A stretch of 38,628 nucleotides of DNA from Gammaproteobacteria bacterium. GTDB lineage: Bacteria; Pseudomonadota; Gammaproteobacteria; Thiohalomonadales; Thiohalomonadaceae. The notes beneath the pieces are model-generated. The model did no database searches, was not told where the DNA came from, and worked only from the letters and a program-made list of their open reading frames with translations. Numbering within the stretch: the first letter of the stretch is position 1; every line of letters begins with the position of its first letter. The DNA is taken from assembly GCA_024709225.1 (NCBI GenBank), contig JANJXC010000025.1, positions 1 through 38,628 of the forward strand, given 5' to 3'. The position numbers were made by a program, and so were the translations under genes. Of the stretch, positions 26,085-35,199 are shown piece after piece.

Positions 26085-27512
26085 GTGGAAGCGACACAAG
26101 CGGAACAGAAATATAACTTTGAGGTCGTCAGGTGGTTTTCCATCATGGCGGTGGTGTATCTGGTGGTGGGCACTCTGGTCGGCGTGCTCGTCGCGTCCCA
26201 GCTGGCCTGGCCGGTGCTTAACTTCGACATGGCCGAGCTGAGCTTTGGCCGACTGCGTCCGTTGCATACCAACGCAGTGATCTTTGCCTTCGGCGGCTGC
26301 GTGCTGATGGCAACTGCGTTCTACTCCGTACAGCGTACCTGCGGTGTGCGTCTGTGGAGCGACAAGATGGCGTGGTTCACCTTCTGGGGCTGGAACGTCA
26401 TCATCGTGCTGGCGGTCATCACCCTGCCGCTGGGCCTGACCCAGGGCAAGGAATACGCCGAGCTGGAATGGCCCATCGACCTGCTGATTGCCGTCGTGTG
26501 GCTGTCCTACTCCTTTAACTTTGCGATGACCATCGCCAAGCGCAAGACCAGCCACATCTACGTGTCCAACTGGTTCTTCCTCGGCATGATGGTGATGATC
26601 ACCTATCTGCACGTGGTCAACAGCCTGGCCATCCCGGTTGAGCTGTTCAAGTCCTACTCCGTGTTCTCCGGTGTGCAGGACGCCATGATTCAGTGGTGGT
26701 GGGGTCACAACGCAGTAGGCTTCTACCTGACCGCAGGCTTCCTCGGCATCATGTACTACTTCGTGCCGAAGCAGGCCGGTCGCCCGGTGTTCTCCTACCG
26801 TCTGTCCGTGATCCACTTCTGGGCGCTGATGTTCGGTTACGTCTGGCTGGGTGCGCATCACCTGCAGTACACCGCTCTGCCTGACTGGACCGGCTCCCTG
26901 GGTGCCGCCGTTTCCCTGGCCATGATCATCCCGTCCTGGGGTGGTGCCATCAACGGCATGATGACCCTGTCCGGCGCGTGGGACAAACTGCGTACCGACT
27001 ACATCCTGCGCTTCCTGATCATGTCCCTGGCCTTCTACGCCATGTCCACCTTCGAAGGTCCGGTCATGTCGGCGAAGACCGTAAACGCGCTGTCCCACTA
27101 CACCGACTGGACCGTCGGCCATGTGCACTCCGGTGCCCTGGGCTGGGTCGCCATGGTCGGCGCCGGCGCGCTGTATCACATGGTCGAGAAGCTGTGGAAC
27201 ACCCGCATGTACTCCGCTGCGCTGGTGAACCTGCACTTCTGGATGGCCACCATCGGCACCGTGATCTACATCACCGCCATGTGGGTATCCGGCATCATGC
27301 AGGGCCTGATGTGGCGTGACTACGACGAGTTCGGCACCCTGACCTACACCTTCGCCGAATCCGTCGCCGCCATGCATCCCTACTATGCAATGCGTGCCAT
27401 CGGCGGCCTGATCTTCTGGGCCGGTGGTGTGGTGATGCTCTATAACGTGGTGATGACTGTGCGTCAGGCCGTTGGCCAGCGCAGCAGCTCCGCCGCCGCA
27501 GCGACTGCCTAA
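26085..27512 (+). CDS. ccoN: cbb3-type cytochrome c oxidase subunit I
   Basis: A 475-residue, roughly 12-helix haem-copper oxidase subunit. It starts with GTG at 26085 behind GAGGAGAGAAACTC. Metal-site residues are visible: [14 protein letters not shown] (low-spin haem His), [15 protein letters not shown] (CuB His), [12 protein letters not shown], and [20 protein letters not shown] (haem ligands). It reduces O2 to water with high oxygen affinity at the inner membrane. It is the first gene of ccoNOQP, under the FNR-type promoter at 25686. Confidence 0.97.
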   Translation: MEATQAEQKYNFEVVRWFSIMAVVYLVVGTLVGVLVASQLAWPVLNFDMAELSFGRLRPLHTNAVIFAFGGCVLMATAFYSVQRTCGVRLWSDKMAWFTFWGWNVIIVLAVITLPLGLTQGKEYAELEWPIDLLIAVVWLSYSFNFAMTIAKRKTSHIYVSNWFFLGMMVMITYLHVVNSLAIPVELFKSYSVFSGVQDAMIQWWWGHNAVGFYLTAGFLGIMYYFVPKQAGRPVFSYRLSVIHFWALMFGYVWLGAHHLQYTALPDWTGSLGAAVSLAMIIPSWGGAINGMMTLSGAWDKLRTDYILRFLIMSLAFYAMSTFEGPVMSAKTVNALSHYTDWTVGHVHSGALGWVAMVGAGALYHMVEKLWNTRMYSAALVNLHFWMATIGTVIYITAMWVSGIMQGLMWRDYDEFGTLTYTFAESVAAMHPYYAMRAIGGLIFWAGGVVMLYNVVMTVRQAVGQRSSSAAAATA

Positions 27513-27534
27513 GCGCGAGAGGAGTTCAAGAAAA

Positions 27535-28245
27535 ATGGCTGATCAAATTCATTCGACCAAACTGCAGGACAAGGTAGAGCGCAGCGTCTTCACCATGTTC
27601 CTGATGCTCGCCGTGCTGCTGTCCGTCGGCGGCCTGGTGGAAATCGTGCCGCTGTTCTTCCTCGACGACACGATGGAGCACAACAAGCGTCCGGAAATCG
27701 TCTGGCAGCGCCAGGCCGGCCAGACCCTGGCCGACTGGAAGGCCGGCGACGGCGTCCGTCCCTATACCGCCCTGGAACTGGCCGGTCGTGACGTCTACAC
27801 CCGCGAAGGCTGCTACACCTGCCACTCGCAGATGATTCGTCCGTTCCGTGATGAGAAGGAGCGTTATGGCCACTACTCGCTGGCCTCCGAGTCCATGTAC
27901 GACCACCCCTTCCAGTGGGGTTCCAAGCGTACCGGCCCGGACCTGGCCCGCGTAGGCGGCAAGTACTCCGATGCATGGCACGCTCAGCACCTCCGTGCGC
28001 CGCGTTCCGTAGTGCCGGAATCCGTGATGCCCAATTACCCCTGGCTGGACAACAACAAGGTTGACGGCACCCGTATGGCCAAGCGCATGCGTGCGATGAA
28101 GGCCCTGGGCGTACCGTATACCGAGGACGATATCGCCGCCGCTTCCGCTGTCACCGGGAAGAGCGAGATGCAGGCCGTTATTGCCTACCTGCAGGTATTG
28201 GGAACCATGGTGAAGTTCGAAGAGGGCGTGGATTACCGTGAGTAA
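27535..28245 (+). CDS. ccoO: cbb3-type cytochrome c oxidase subunit II (mono-haem c)
   Basis: A 236-residue protein. The ATG at 27535 follows a GAGAGGAG site. It has one N-terminal membrane helix ([20 protein letters not shown]) and a periplasmic cytochrome c domain with [15 protein letters not shown] and [11 protein letters not shown] (likely axial Met). It passes electrons from CcoP to CcoN. The last codons overlap the ccoQ start. Confidence 0.97.
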   Translation: MADQIHSTKLQDKVERSVFTMFLMLAVLLSVGGLVEIVPLFFLDDTMEHNKRPEIVWQRQAGQTLADWKAGDGVRPYTALELAGRDVYTREGCYTCHSQMIRPFRDEKERYGHYSLASESMYDHPFQWGSKRTGPDLARVGGKYSDAWHAQHLRAPRSVVPESVMPNYPWLDNNKVDGTRMAKRMRAMKALGVPYTEDDIAAASAVTGKSEMQAVIAYLQVLGTMVKFEEGVDYRE

Positions 28246-28447
28246 TCTCGGGGAGTACTTCCACACAGACTGGGCAGCCATGACCAGCAGTGACTGGGTC
28301 GGCCTGATCACCACGGTCGGCATCTTCATCCTGTTCGTCGCCCTGTTTGTGTATGTGCTCCACCCCAAGAACAAGGCCGCACTGGAATCAAAACGTCACA
28401 TTCCGATAGACGAAGACGACCGTTTCGATACGGAGGATAAAAAATGA
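28238..28447 (+). CDS. ccoQ: cbb3 oxidase small subunit CcoQ
   Basis: A 69-residue protein starting with GTG at 28238, overlapping the end of ccoO by eight bases. One membrane helix ([20 protein letters not shown]) is followed by [20 protein letters not shown], typical of CcoQ/FixQ, which stabilises the oxidase complex. Its stop overlaps the ccoP ATG (ATGA). Confidence 0.93.
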   Translation: MSNLGEYFHTDWAAMTSSDWVGLITTVGIFILFVALFVYVLHPKNKAALESKRHIPIDEDDRFDTEDKK

Positions 28448-29283
28448 GCGAGCAAAACAACCCGTACGGTGCCCCGACTACCGGGCATCTGTGGGATGAC
28501 AATCTGGCCGAGCTGACCAATCAGCCGCCCAAGTGGTGGATGATCGGCCTGCATGCCAGCTGGATCCTGGTGCTGCTGTACGGCATCGTGTACCCGATGT
28601 GGCCGTGGTTCGGCGGCGCCACCCAGGGCCTGATGGGCTGGACCCAGATTGGTGAGTACAAGCAGGACATGGCGGCCATTCAGTCCGTGCGTGCCCAGTA
28701 CGAAGACAAGCTGCCGGGCATGAGCGCCTCCGCCATTCTGGCCGACAGCGAGCTGTCCGAGTACGTGGTGCGTTCCGCCAAGGTGCTGTTCGGCGACAAC
28801 TGCGCCGCCTGCCACGGTGGTGGCGGCCAGGGCAACCCGGGCTACCCCAACCTGGTGGACGACGACTGGCTGTACGGTGGCGACATCGACGCCATCGTTG
28901 CCACGGTCACCAATGGCCGCATGGGCATGATGCCGGCCAAGGCCGGCGTGGCGATGACCGAGGCCGAGATCGATCAGCTGGCCGCCGCGGTCGCCAAGGG
29001 CGAACCCACCTCCTCCCCGCTGTTCATGGAGAAGGCCTGCTTCGCCTGCCACGGCATGGACGGCAAGGGCATGCACGCCCTGGGCGCCCCCAACCTGACC
29101 GATGCCATCTGGCGCTTCGGCGACGGTTCGGTGGAGTCCGTCAAGTACACCATCACCCACGGTGTCAACGACCCGGCCGACCCGCAGACCCGCAATGCGG
29201 TGATGCCCAAGTTCGGCGACCGTCTGAACGAGACCGACATCAAGAAGCTGGCTGTGTACGTGTCCAAGCTGGGCGCCAACTAA
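28444..29283 (+). CDS. ccoP: cbb3-type cytochrome c oxidase subunit III (di-haem c)
   Basis: A 279-residue protein: N-terminal domain with one helix (WWMIGLHASWILVLLYGIVY) and two cytochrome c domains with CAACHGGGGQG and CFACHGMDGKG. Met ligands are likely in GMMPAKAG and NAVMPKFGD. It accepts electrons from soluble or membrane cytochromes and hands them to CcoO. Confidence 0.97.
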   Translation: MSEQNNPYGAPTTGHLWDDNLAELTNQPPKWWMIGLHASWILVLLYGIVYPMWPWFGGATQGLMGWTQIGEYKQDMAAIQSVRAQYEDKLPGMSASAILADSELSEYVVRSAKVLFGDNCAACHGGGGQGNPGYPNLVDDDWLYGGDIDAIVATVTNGRMGMMPAKAGVAMTEAEIDQLAAAVAKGEPTSSPLFMEKACFACHGMDGKGMHALGAPNLTDAIWRFGDGSVESVKYTITHGVNDPADPQTRNAVMPKFGDRLNETDIKKLAVYVSKLGAN

Positions 29284-29317
29284 GTTAACGCGCCTTACAC
29301 CTTCAATAACGTAAACA

Positions 29318-29343
29318 GGTGACCGCGCCCCGGCGCGGTCACC
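29318..29343 (+). promoter_or_regulatory. Strong intercistronic hairpin after ccoP
   Basis: The arms GGTGACCGCGCC and GGCGCGGTCACC are perfect complements around CC, so in practice a stem of 10–11 bp with a 4–6 base loop. No T-run follows. It stands between ccoP and the small downstream ORF and could lower expression of that ORF relative to ccoNOQP or protect the oxidase message. Confidence 0.55.
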
Positions 29344-29364
29344 CTGAGCAAAAGGGGTGTTGCA

Positions 29365-29481
29365 ATGACTGACTGGGTAGCAATTGCGTCGTATATGACC
29401 GTAGCCGTCGCCACCATCATCGTGGTGTTTCTGGTGATCAAGGGTTACAACCTGATCTACAAGGACGGCGACAAAAAATAA
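29365..29481 (+). CDS. 38-residue single-helix protein, CcoM-like candidate
   Basis: An ATG at 29365 behind AAAAGGGGTGTTGCA opens 38 codons encoding MTDWVAIASYMTVAVATIIV and then VFLVIKGYNLIYKDGDKK. It is one membrane helix with a short positively charged end. It lies after ccoP and just before the operon terminator, so it is co-transcribed with the oxidase. Size, topology and context resemble CcoM, the small extra subunit described in the Pseudomonas stutzeri cbb3 oxidase, though that similarity is of type and not shown by alignment. It could also be an assembly factor. Confidence 0.75.
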   Translation: MTDWVAIASYMTVAVATIIVVFLVIKGYNLIYKDGDKK

Positions 29482-29503
29482 GCCTGTCACCGGGCAATCA
29501 TCG

Positions 29504-29534
29504 AAGGGGGACTGAATAGTCCCCCTTCTTTTTT
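29504..29534 (+). terminator. Rho-independent terminator of the ccoNOQP operon
   Basis: AAGGGGGACT pairs perfectly with AGTCCCCCTT around a GAAT loop and is followed by CTTTTTT. It lies 22 bases after the small ORF and ends the oxidase transcript before the ccoG promoter. Confidence 0.93.
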
Positions 29535-29552
29535 GTATACTGTGCCGTCAAC

Positions 29553-29594
29553 TTGATATTTTTCAATTACAGACCCATTCCCAAGTGCGAGAAT
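29553..29594 (+). promoter_or_regulatory. FNR-type promoter of ccoGHIS
   Basis: TTGATATTTTTCAA at 29553–29566 matches TTGAT-N4-ATCAA at nine of ten positions. A weak -10 (GAGAAT, 29589–29594) lies at the spacing expected if the box is centred near -41.5 from a start at about 29601. The assembly genes would then respond to oxygen together with ccoNOQP. Confidence 0.65.
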
Positions 29595-29692
29595 TGCCAG
29601 TGGCCTGCTGAAAGCCCGCGCTTTCAACAGGGCATTCGCTCTGACTTTTTAAGAGACCGCGCACCCTTTGCGCCGTCCGCCAGGAGGTATCT

Positions 29693-31108
29693 GTGAACGA
29701 CCAGGTCGACAAGCAGGCGCACGCCGACGAGCTGTACGCCGAATCCCACCATTGGCATGTCAACACCGGCAATGAAACGATCCATGCCAAACGGATGCCC
29801 GGTCGTTTCCGCAACCTGAAATGGGCGGCCGCCGCCGTCTGGCTGCTGTTCTTCATGGGGCCGTATCTGCGCTGGGGCGATCGCCAGGCGGTGCTGTTCG
29901 ACATCCCCGGCCGCCAGTTCCATATCTTCGGCATCACCATCCTGCCGCAGGACGTGTGGATGCTGTCTCTGGTGCTGCTGTTCTTCGCCATCCTGCTCGC
30001 CGTGGTGACCTCCATCGCCGGGCGCGTGTTCTGCGGCTACTTCTGCTTCCAGACCGTGTGGACCGACGTGTTCACCTGGATCGAGGAGAAGCTGGAGGGT
30101 ACGCCGCAGAAGCGTCGTAAACTGGAAGAGGCGCCGTGGGATTTCACCAAGATCCGCATCAAGGTAATCAAACACACCCTGTGGATCCTGATCGGTGCAC
30201 TTACCGGCATCAGCTTCACCCTCTGGTTCGGCGATGCCTTTGAAATGTGGCAGGGCTACCTCACCCTTAACGCCGGTGCCATGGCCTGGGGCTCCGTCGC
30301 CGTATTCACCTTTTTCACCTACCTGTTCGCCGGCCATATGCGCGAGCAGGTCTGTTTCTGGCTCTGCCCCTATGCCCGCATCCAGGGCGTGATGTATGAC
30401 AAAGAGACCATCCTGCCGGCCTATGATTTCAAGCGGGGCGAGCAGCGCGGCAAACTGAAGAAGGGCCAGATCGAGGAAGGCAAGGGCGACTGCATCGACT
30501 GCGGCCAGTGTGTGGCGGTATGCCCCACCGGCATCGATATCCGCTACGGTCAGCAGGAGGGTTGCATCACCTGCGCCCTGTGCCTGGACGCCTGCGATTC
30601 GGTAATGGACAAGATCGGCCGTCCGCGCGGGCTGATCCGCTATGCCTCCATGGATGAGCTGGAAGGCAAGCCGGCGCTGAAGATGTTCCAGCGTCCGCGC
30701 GTCCTCGTCTACCTCACCATCCTGACCCTGGCACTGGCCGGGATCATCTACGGTCTGTTCAACCTGTCGGGCATCGAGGTCAAGGTGTTGCACGAGCGTC
30801 AGCCGCTGTACGTATTGCAGAGCGACGGCTCGATTCAGAACAAGTACAGCGTTAAAATCCTCAACAAGACGCCGCAGGATCAGCAGATCCGCCTGGTGGT
30901 CGAGGGACTGCCGAATCTGAGCATCAGCGGCGGGGAAGGTAGCCTGATCGCCAACAAGGGCCGCATCACCAGCTACACCGTATTCGTGCGTGTGCCGCGT
31001 GGCAGCCTCAAGGCGGAGAGTACCCCGATCACGTTCCGTGTCGAGGCCGAGGGAAGCGAGGAGCTTTCCTCCAGCTATACCAGCATGTTCATCGGCCCGC
31101 GCCCCTAA
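29693..31108 (+). CDS. ccoG: cbb3 oxidase assembly ferredoxin-like protein CcoG (RdxA/FixG)
   Basis: A 471-residue membrane iron-sulfur protein. GTG start at 29693 behind CAGGAGGTATCT. It has several N-terminal helices, GRVFCGYFCFQTVWTDVF, CFWLCPYARIQGVMYD, and two 4Fe-4S motifs (CIDCGQCVAVCPTGID and CITCALCLDACDSV). A C-terminal periplasmic Ig-like domain follows a last helix near residue 350. CcoG has been described as a cupric reductase that prepares Cu(I) for the oxidase. It is the first gene of the assembly operon. Confidence 0.95.
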   Translation: MNDQVDKQAHADELYAESHHWHVNTGNETIHAKRMPGRFRNLKWAAAAVWLLFFMGPYLRWGDRQAVLFDIPGRQFHIFGITILPQDVWMLSLVLLFFAILLAVVTSIAGRVFCGYFCFQTVWTDVFTWIEEKLEGTPQKRRKLEEAPWDFTKIRIKVIKHTLWILIGALTGISFTLWFGDAFEMWQGYLTLNAGAMAWGSVAVFTFFTYLFAGHMREQVCFWLCPYARIQGVMYDKETILPAYDFKRGEQRGKLKKGQIEEGKGDCIDCGQCVAVCPTGIDIRYGQQEGCITCALCLDACDSVMDKIGRPRGLIRYASMDELEGKPALKMFQRPRVLVYLTILTLALAGIIYGLFNLSGIEVKVLHERQPLYVLQSDGSIQNKYSVKILNKTPQDQQIRLVVEGLPNLSISGGEGSLIANKGRITSYTVFVRVPRGSLKAESTPITFRVEAEGSEELSSSYTSMFIGPRP

Positions 31109-31132
31109 CCCATCTGTCACAGGTATCCGGAC

Positions 31133-31666
31133 ATGACGACTATCGACGCCTCCAGCGACAACCGCATCTCACAGTCCAATAAACGCGCCATGCGCAATCC
31201 CTGGGTGCTGGGCGGCCTGCTGCTCATCGGCACGGTGCTGGCGGTGAATATCACCATGATCACCCTCGCCGTCACCACCAACCCCGGCCTGGTCAGTCAG
31301 GACTACTATGAGCGCGGCCGCTACAACGAACGGCACTACCAGCAACGGGTGGCTGAACGTTCCGCGCTGGGCTGGACCGCCAGCCTGGAGGTCCCGGCCA
31401 GCATCCATCTGGGCGCAACCCAGACCTACCGTATAGCCATTGTCGACAACGTCGGCGAGCCCTTGCGCGGTGCCCAGGTGATCCTGAACGCCTTCCGCCC
31501 GGCGGATGCCAAGGCCGACTTCACGCTGCCGCTGGAAGAGGTCGGTGCGGGAATCTATGAAGGGGCCGTTGAGTTCGGGCTGAAGGGTATTTGGGATCTG
31601 CTCATCGACGTGAGGCAGGAGGGCAAGGCCCTCGAAGTGCCGCGCCGCATCAACGTCCAGGGTTAA
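31133..31666 (+). CDS. ccoH: FixH/CcoH family assembly protein
   Basis: A 177-residue protein with one N-terminal helix (WVLGGLLLIGTVLAVNITMI) and a periplasmic domain. VTTNPGLVSQDYYERGRYNE is the typical FixH linker. It is needed for stable cbb3 assembly, probably by contacting CcoI and the oxidase subunits. It lies between ccoG and ccoI, as usual. Confidence 0.92.
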   Translation: MTTIDASSDNRISQSNKRAMRNPWVLGGLLLIGTVLAVNITMITLAVTTNPGLVSQDYYERGRYNERHYQQRVAERSALGWTASLEVPASIHLGATQTYRIAIVDNVGEPLRGAQVILNAFRPADAKADFTLPLEEVGAGIYEGAVEFGLKGIWDLLIDVRQEGKALEVPRRINVQG

Positions 31667-31690
31667 CCCGGCCCTCCGGCCTACCGCCGC

Positions 31691-31716
31691 CCGCGCCCCT
31701 CCCCCACGGGGCGCGG
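31691..31716 (+). promoter_or_regulatory. Intercistronic hairpin before ccoI
   Basis: CCGCGCCCC and GGGGCGCGG form a perfect 9-bp stem with an eight-base loop, in the 75-bp gap between ccoH and ccoI. No T-run follows. It may adjust the amount of ccoI message. Confidence 0.45.
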
Positions 31717-31741
31717 ACGGTCACCACAAATAACCATACCC

Positions 31742-34216
31742 ATGGCCAGCGAACACACCCACCACGGCGGCTGCTTCCATTGCGGTCTGCCGCTCCCCCC
31801 CAAGGACGACTTCTCCGCAGACATCGCCGGCGCCAGGCGTCAGTTCTGCTGTATCGGCTGCCGCGAGGTGTGCCGCGCCATCTACGATGCCGGCCTGGAA
31901 GGGTTCTACCAGCGCACCCCCGAGGGCACGCTGCTGGCGCCGCCGCCGGAGGTTCCCAAGGACCTCGCCCTGTACGACCTGGACGAGGTACAGGAAGAGT
32001 TCGTCATCCAGCACGGCGAGGAACGCGAGATCAATCTGCTGGTGGAGGGCATCCACTGCGCCGCCTGTGTCTGGCTCATCGAACGCACCCTGGCCGCCGT
32101 CCCGGGCATCGCCTCGGCCCAGGTCAATCTCGCCGGCCGCCGTCTGCTGGTACGCTGGGACAACAGCCGTCTCAAGCTGTCCGACATCATCCGTCGCCTG
32201 GGCGACATCGGCTATGCCGCCGTGCCGTTCGACCCGGAAGTGGCCGAAGGCGCGCTGAAGAAACAGAACCGCGCCTTCCTGTTCCGCATGGCCTTCGCCG
32301 GCTTCGCCATGATGAACCTGATGTGGATCTCTATCGCCCTGTATGCCGGCGCCGACGAGGGTGAGTTCCGCAGCCTGTTCCACTGGCTGGGCTTCGTGCT
32401 GGCCACCCCCACCCTGTTCTATTCCGGCTGGCCGTTCTTCAAGGGCGCCTGGACCGGCCTGCGGCGGCGTCATCTCACCATGGACCTGCCCATTGCCGTC
32501 GGCGCCACCACCACCTATCTGTACTCCCTGTACATCACGGTGACGCAATCGACCGTGGGCGAGGTGTACTACGACACGGTGGTGAACTTCATGTTCATCA
32601 TCCTCATCGGCCGTCACCTGGAATCGGTATCCAAGCGCCGCGCGGTTGCCGCCACCCAGCGCCTGCTCGACCTGCAGCCGCGTGGCGCCACCGTGCTGCG
32701 CGACGGCGAGGAGCAGTTGCTGCCCATCCGCGCGGTGAAGCCGGACGATGTGGTGCTGGTGAAGGCAGGCGACCGCATCCCGGTGGACGGTGTCGTCGTC
32801 GATGGCCGCAGCGCCGTGGACGAGGCCATGCTGTCGGGCGAGTCCCGCCCGCTGGACAAGGGGCCGGGCGACAAGGTCTCCGCTGGCACCATCAACATCC
32901 ACAGCGCCCTCACCCTCAAGGTCAGCGCCACCCTGAAGAATACGGCCCTGGGACGCATCATCCGTCTGGTGGAGGAGGCACAGGCCTCCAAGGCGCCGAT
33001 CCAATGCACCGCCGACCGCATCGTGCCCTGGTTCGTCGCCGTCACCCTGCTGCTCGGCACCCTGACCTTCGCCTATTGGTCATTCATCGATATCGAGATC
33101 GCCTTGCTGGCGGCCTGCTCGGTACTGATCATCACCTGCCCCTGCGCCTTCGGCATGGCAACACCCATGTCCATCGCCGTCGCCTCGGGGCTGGCGGCCC
33201 GCCACGGCATCCTGATCAAGAACGGCGCGGTGCTGGAGACCCTGTCCGGCATCACCCACTTCGTGTTCGACAAGACCGGCTCGCTCACCGAGGGACGCAT
33301 GGCAGTACACGAGGTGCGCCCGGTAGCCGACTTCAGCGTCAACGACGTGCTGCTCAAGGCGGCGGCGGTGGAGCGCTACTCCGAACACCACATCGCGCGC
33401 GCCATCGTCGAGGAGGCGCGTGCCCGCGGCCTCGACCCTGTCGCCCCCGTCATGGAGAACTTCGCCAGCACCCCCGGTCTCGGCGTGGCCGGCACCGTAG
33501 ATGGCACGGCGGTGATCCTGGGCAACGAGGCCTGGCTGGTGCGCCACGGCATCGCCCCGGCGGTGGACATGCAGGCCGGCATCGATGCGCTGGAGCAGCG
33601 CGGCATCACCTGCATCCACCTCGCCCTGGGGCAGCGCTATGCCGGTGTCATCGCCATCGCCGACCGCCTGCGCCCCGACGCCCAGGCCCTGATCGACGGC
33701 CTGCGCGCCCAGGGCATCCGCATGACCCTGCTGTCCGGCGATCGCCGCCGGGTGGCGGAGGCCGTGGCCGAACAGCTCGGCGGCATGGAGGTTATTGCGG
33801 AGGTGTTGCCGGAAGACAAGGATCGGGTCATCGCCGACCTGCAGCGGCAGGGCGCGCAGGTGGCGATGATCGGTGATGGCGTCAACGATGCCCCGGCGCT
33901 GATCCGTGCCAACGTCGGCATCGCCATCGGCTCCGGCACCGAGGTGTCGGCGGAAAGTGCCGACATCGTGCTGATCAGCAATGAACTGGAGAAGGTCAAT
34001 CTGGCCACCCGGCTGTCGCGCCGCACCCTGCGCACCATCCGCCAGAACATCGGCATCTCGCTGACCTACAATGTGATCATGGTGCCGCTGGCCATGGCAG
34101 CGTTTGTTACCCCACTGGTGGCCGCCATCTCCATGCCGATCAGTTCGCTGCTGGTGATCGGCAACGCCGCACGCATCCGTACCCTGTTCGCCCACCGCCG
34201 CGAACTGGGGGACTGA
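31742..34216 (+). CDS. ccoI: Copper-exporting P-type ATPase CcoI/FixI
   Basis: An 824-residue P1B ATPase. An N-terminal cysteine region (CFHCGLPLPP, FCCIGCREVCRAIYDAGL) is typical of CcoI. An HMA domain follows (EGIHCAACVWLIERTL). Then come the actuator loop SGESRPLDKGPGDKV, the membrane copper site ITCPCAFGMATP, the phosphorylation site FDKTGSLTEG, and the hinge GDGVNDAPAL. It delivers copper across the membrane for the CcoN centre. The phosphorylation motif has Ser where the great majority of P-type ATPases have Thr (DKTGT). The aspartate is intact, so activity is expected. Confidence 0.95.
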   Translation: MASEHTHHGGCFHCGLPLPPKDDFSADIAGARRQFCCIGCREVCRAIYDAGLEGFYQRTPEGTLLAPPPEVPKDLALYDLDEVQEEFVIQHGEEREINLLVEGIHCAACVWLIERTLAAVPGIASAQVNLAGRRLLVRWDNSRLKLSDIIRRLGDIGYAAVPFDPEVAEGALKKQNRAFLFRMAFAGFAMMNLMWISIALYAGADEGEFRSLFHWLGFVLATPTLFYSGWPFFKGAWTGLRRRHLTMDLPIAVGATTTYLYSLYITVTQSTVGEVYYDTVVNFMFIILIGRHLESVSKRRAVAATQRLLDLQPRGATVLRDGEEQLLPIRAVKPDDVVLVKAGDRIPVDGVVVDGRSAVDEAMLSGESRPLDKGPGDKVSAGTINIHSALTLKVSATLKNTALGRIIRLVEEAQASKAPIQCTADRIVPWFVAVTLLLGTLTFAYWSFIDIEIALLAACSVLIITCPCAFGMATPMSIAVASGLAARHGILIKNGAVLETLSGITHFVFDKTGSLTEGRMAVHEVRPVADFSVNDVLLKAAAVERYSEHHIARAIVEEARARGLDPVAPVMENFASTPGLGVAGTVDGTAVILGNEAWLVRHGIAPAVDMQAGIDALEQRGITCIHLALGQRYAGVIAIADRLRPDAQALIDGLRAQGIRMTLLSGDRRRVAEAVAEQLGGMEVIAEVLPEDKDRVIADLQRQGAQVAMIGDGVNDAPALIRANVGIAIGSGTEVSAESADIVLISNELEKVNLATRLSRRTLRTIRQNIGISLTYNVIMVPLAMAAFVTPLVAAISMPISSLLVIGNAARIRTLFAHRRELGD

Positions 34217-34257
34217 ACCGGTTACACTGCGGGCTCGACACTCACAGGGGCGACACA

Positions 34258-34482
34258 ATGGAAGTAATCTACAGCCTGATCCCCGCGATGATCTTCCTGG
34301 GGCTGGCCATGGTGGTGGTATTGATCTGGGCGGTACGGCGTGGCCAGTACGAAGACCTGGAAGGCGATGCCCATCGCATCCTGCATGACGACGACGACCC
34401 CAACCTGCCGGCAGAAATGCGGACCCGGAAAAAGCAGGCTGCGCGCAGCGACAAGGTCATGCCGGACGCTGACGACGACTAG
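34258..34482 (+). CDS. ccoS: cbb3 oxidase maturation protein CcoS
   Basis: A 74-residue protein. One helix (YSLIPAMIFLGLAMVVVLIW) is followed by AVRRGQYEDLEGDAHRILHD, the CcoS signature, and an acidic/basic tail. It is required for cofactor insertion into cbb3 oxidase in characterised species. It ends the ccoGHIS run; its last bases overlap the end of the convergent gene. Confidence 0.95.
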   Translation: MEVIYSLIPAMIFLGLAMVVVLIWAVRRGQYEDLEGDAHRILHDDDDPNLPAEMRTRKKQAARSDKVMPDADDD

Positions 34483-35195
34483 CCAGCTCCGCCAACCGCG
34501 AGGCATGGTACGCACCCCAGCGTCACGCCGCGCTGCTGCTCCAACAGGGGCGCCATCAGGCGGGAAAAGTCGCGCGGCGCCACATATTGCAGCACTTCCT
34601 TGCCACCCGCGCTGATGGCCACATCGAGGCCACGCTCGGGATAGAGCCAGTGCACTACCTCGCCCCCCGGCTCATACAGCTTGCGCTCCGGCACGCCGAA
34701 GCGCTTTTCCACCAGCGCCTCGTCCAGATGCGTGCGTGGCAGATAGGTCAGGCTGGCAATGGCGGTGGCACGCAGGCGGGCGCTGTCATCGGGGTGCAGC
34801 GTAACCTTGCGACTGCCGTCCCCCATGGTGGCGATGCGCACCCCGCGCTCGAACATGGCCTGCAGCTCCGCCTCGCTCAAGGCCGCCTCCACCACCAGCT
34901 TCGCCGCCAGACCGCTCAGCGTGATGCCATCGAAATAGCCCTCTGCCGCCCGGCGCCCCTGCGGCGACTGAAACAGGATCAGTTCCACCTCGGTCTGAAA
35001 CAGCTGCTCCGCCTCACCCAGGGTGCTGTGCCCGAGGCGCAGACCGAAGGCCGTGCTGGTGCCGTCCTCGTGCACGGTTATGGCCCAGGGCAGCAGCTCG
35101 GGCCGATGGTCCTGCCGCCCCGGCACCAGTATCGCCACGGCGATGGCCAGCAGGGAAAACACCAGCACACCGAGAAAAAGATAACGTTCCCGCAT
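34479..35195 (-). CDS. Unrecognised single-helix periplasmic protein
   Basis: A 238-residue protein from the ATG at 35195 (MRERYLFLGVLVFSLLAIAV): one N-terminal helix or uncleaved signal, then a soluble part of about 210 residues. Visible stretches include AFGLRLGHSTLGEAEQLFQT and ISAGGKEVLQYVAPRDFSRL. I do not recognise the family. It sits four bases after the membrane protein gene at 35200–35703, so the two form a transcription unit convergent with ccoGHIS. A link to the oxidase is possible from location only. Confidence 0.75.
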   Translation of the reverse strand: MRERYLFLGVLVFSLLAIAVAILVPGRQDHRPELLPWAITVHEDGTSTAFGLRLGHSTLGEAEQLFQTEVELILFQSPQGRRAAEGYFDGITLSGLAAKLVVEAALSEAELQAMFERGVRIATMGDGSRKVTLHPDDSARLRATAIASLTYLPRTHLDEALVEKRFGVPERKLYEPGGEVVHWLYPERGLDVAISAGGKEVLQYVAPRDFSRLMAPLLEQQRGVTLGCVPCLAVGGAG

Positions 35196-35199
35196 CGGA

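Noticed and set aside
29624-31120. Long antisense frame opposite ccoG
   Set aside because: Shadow frame; ccoG on the plus strand has full iron-sulfur motifs and a ribosome site.
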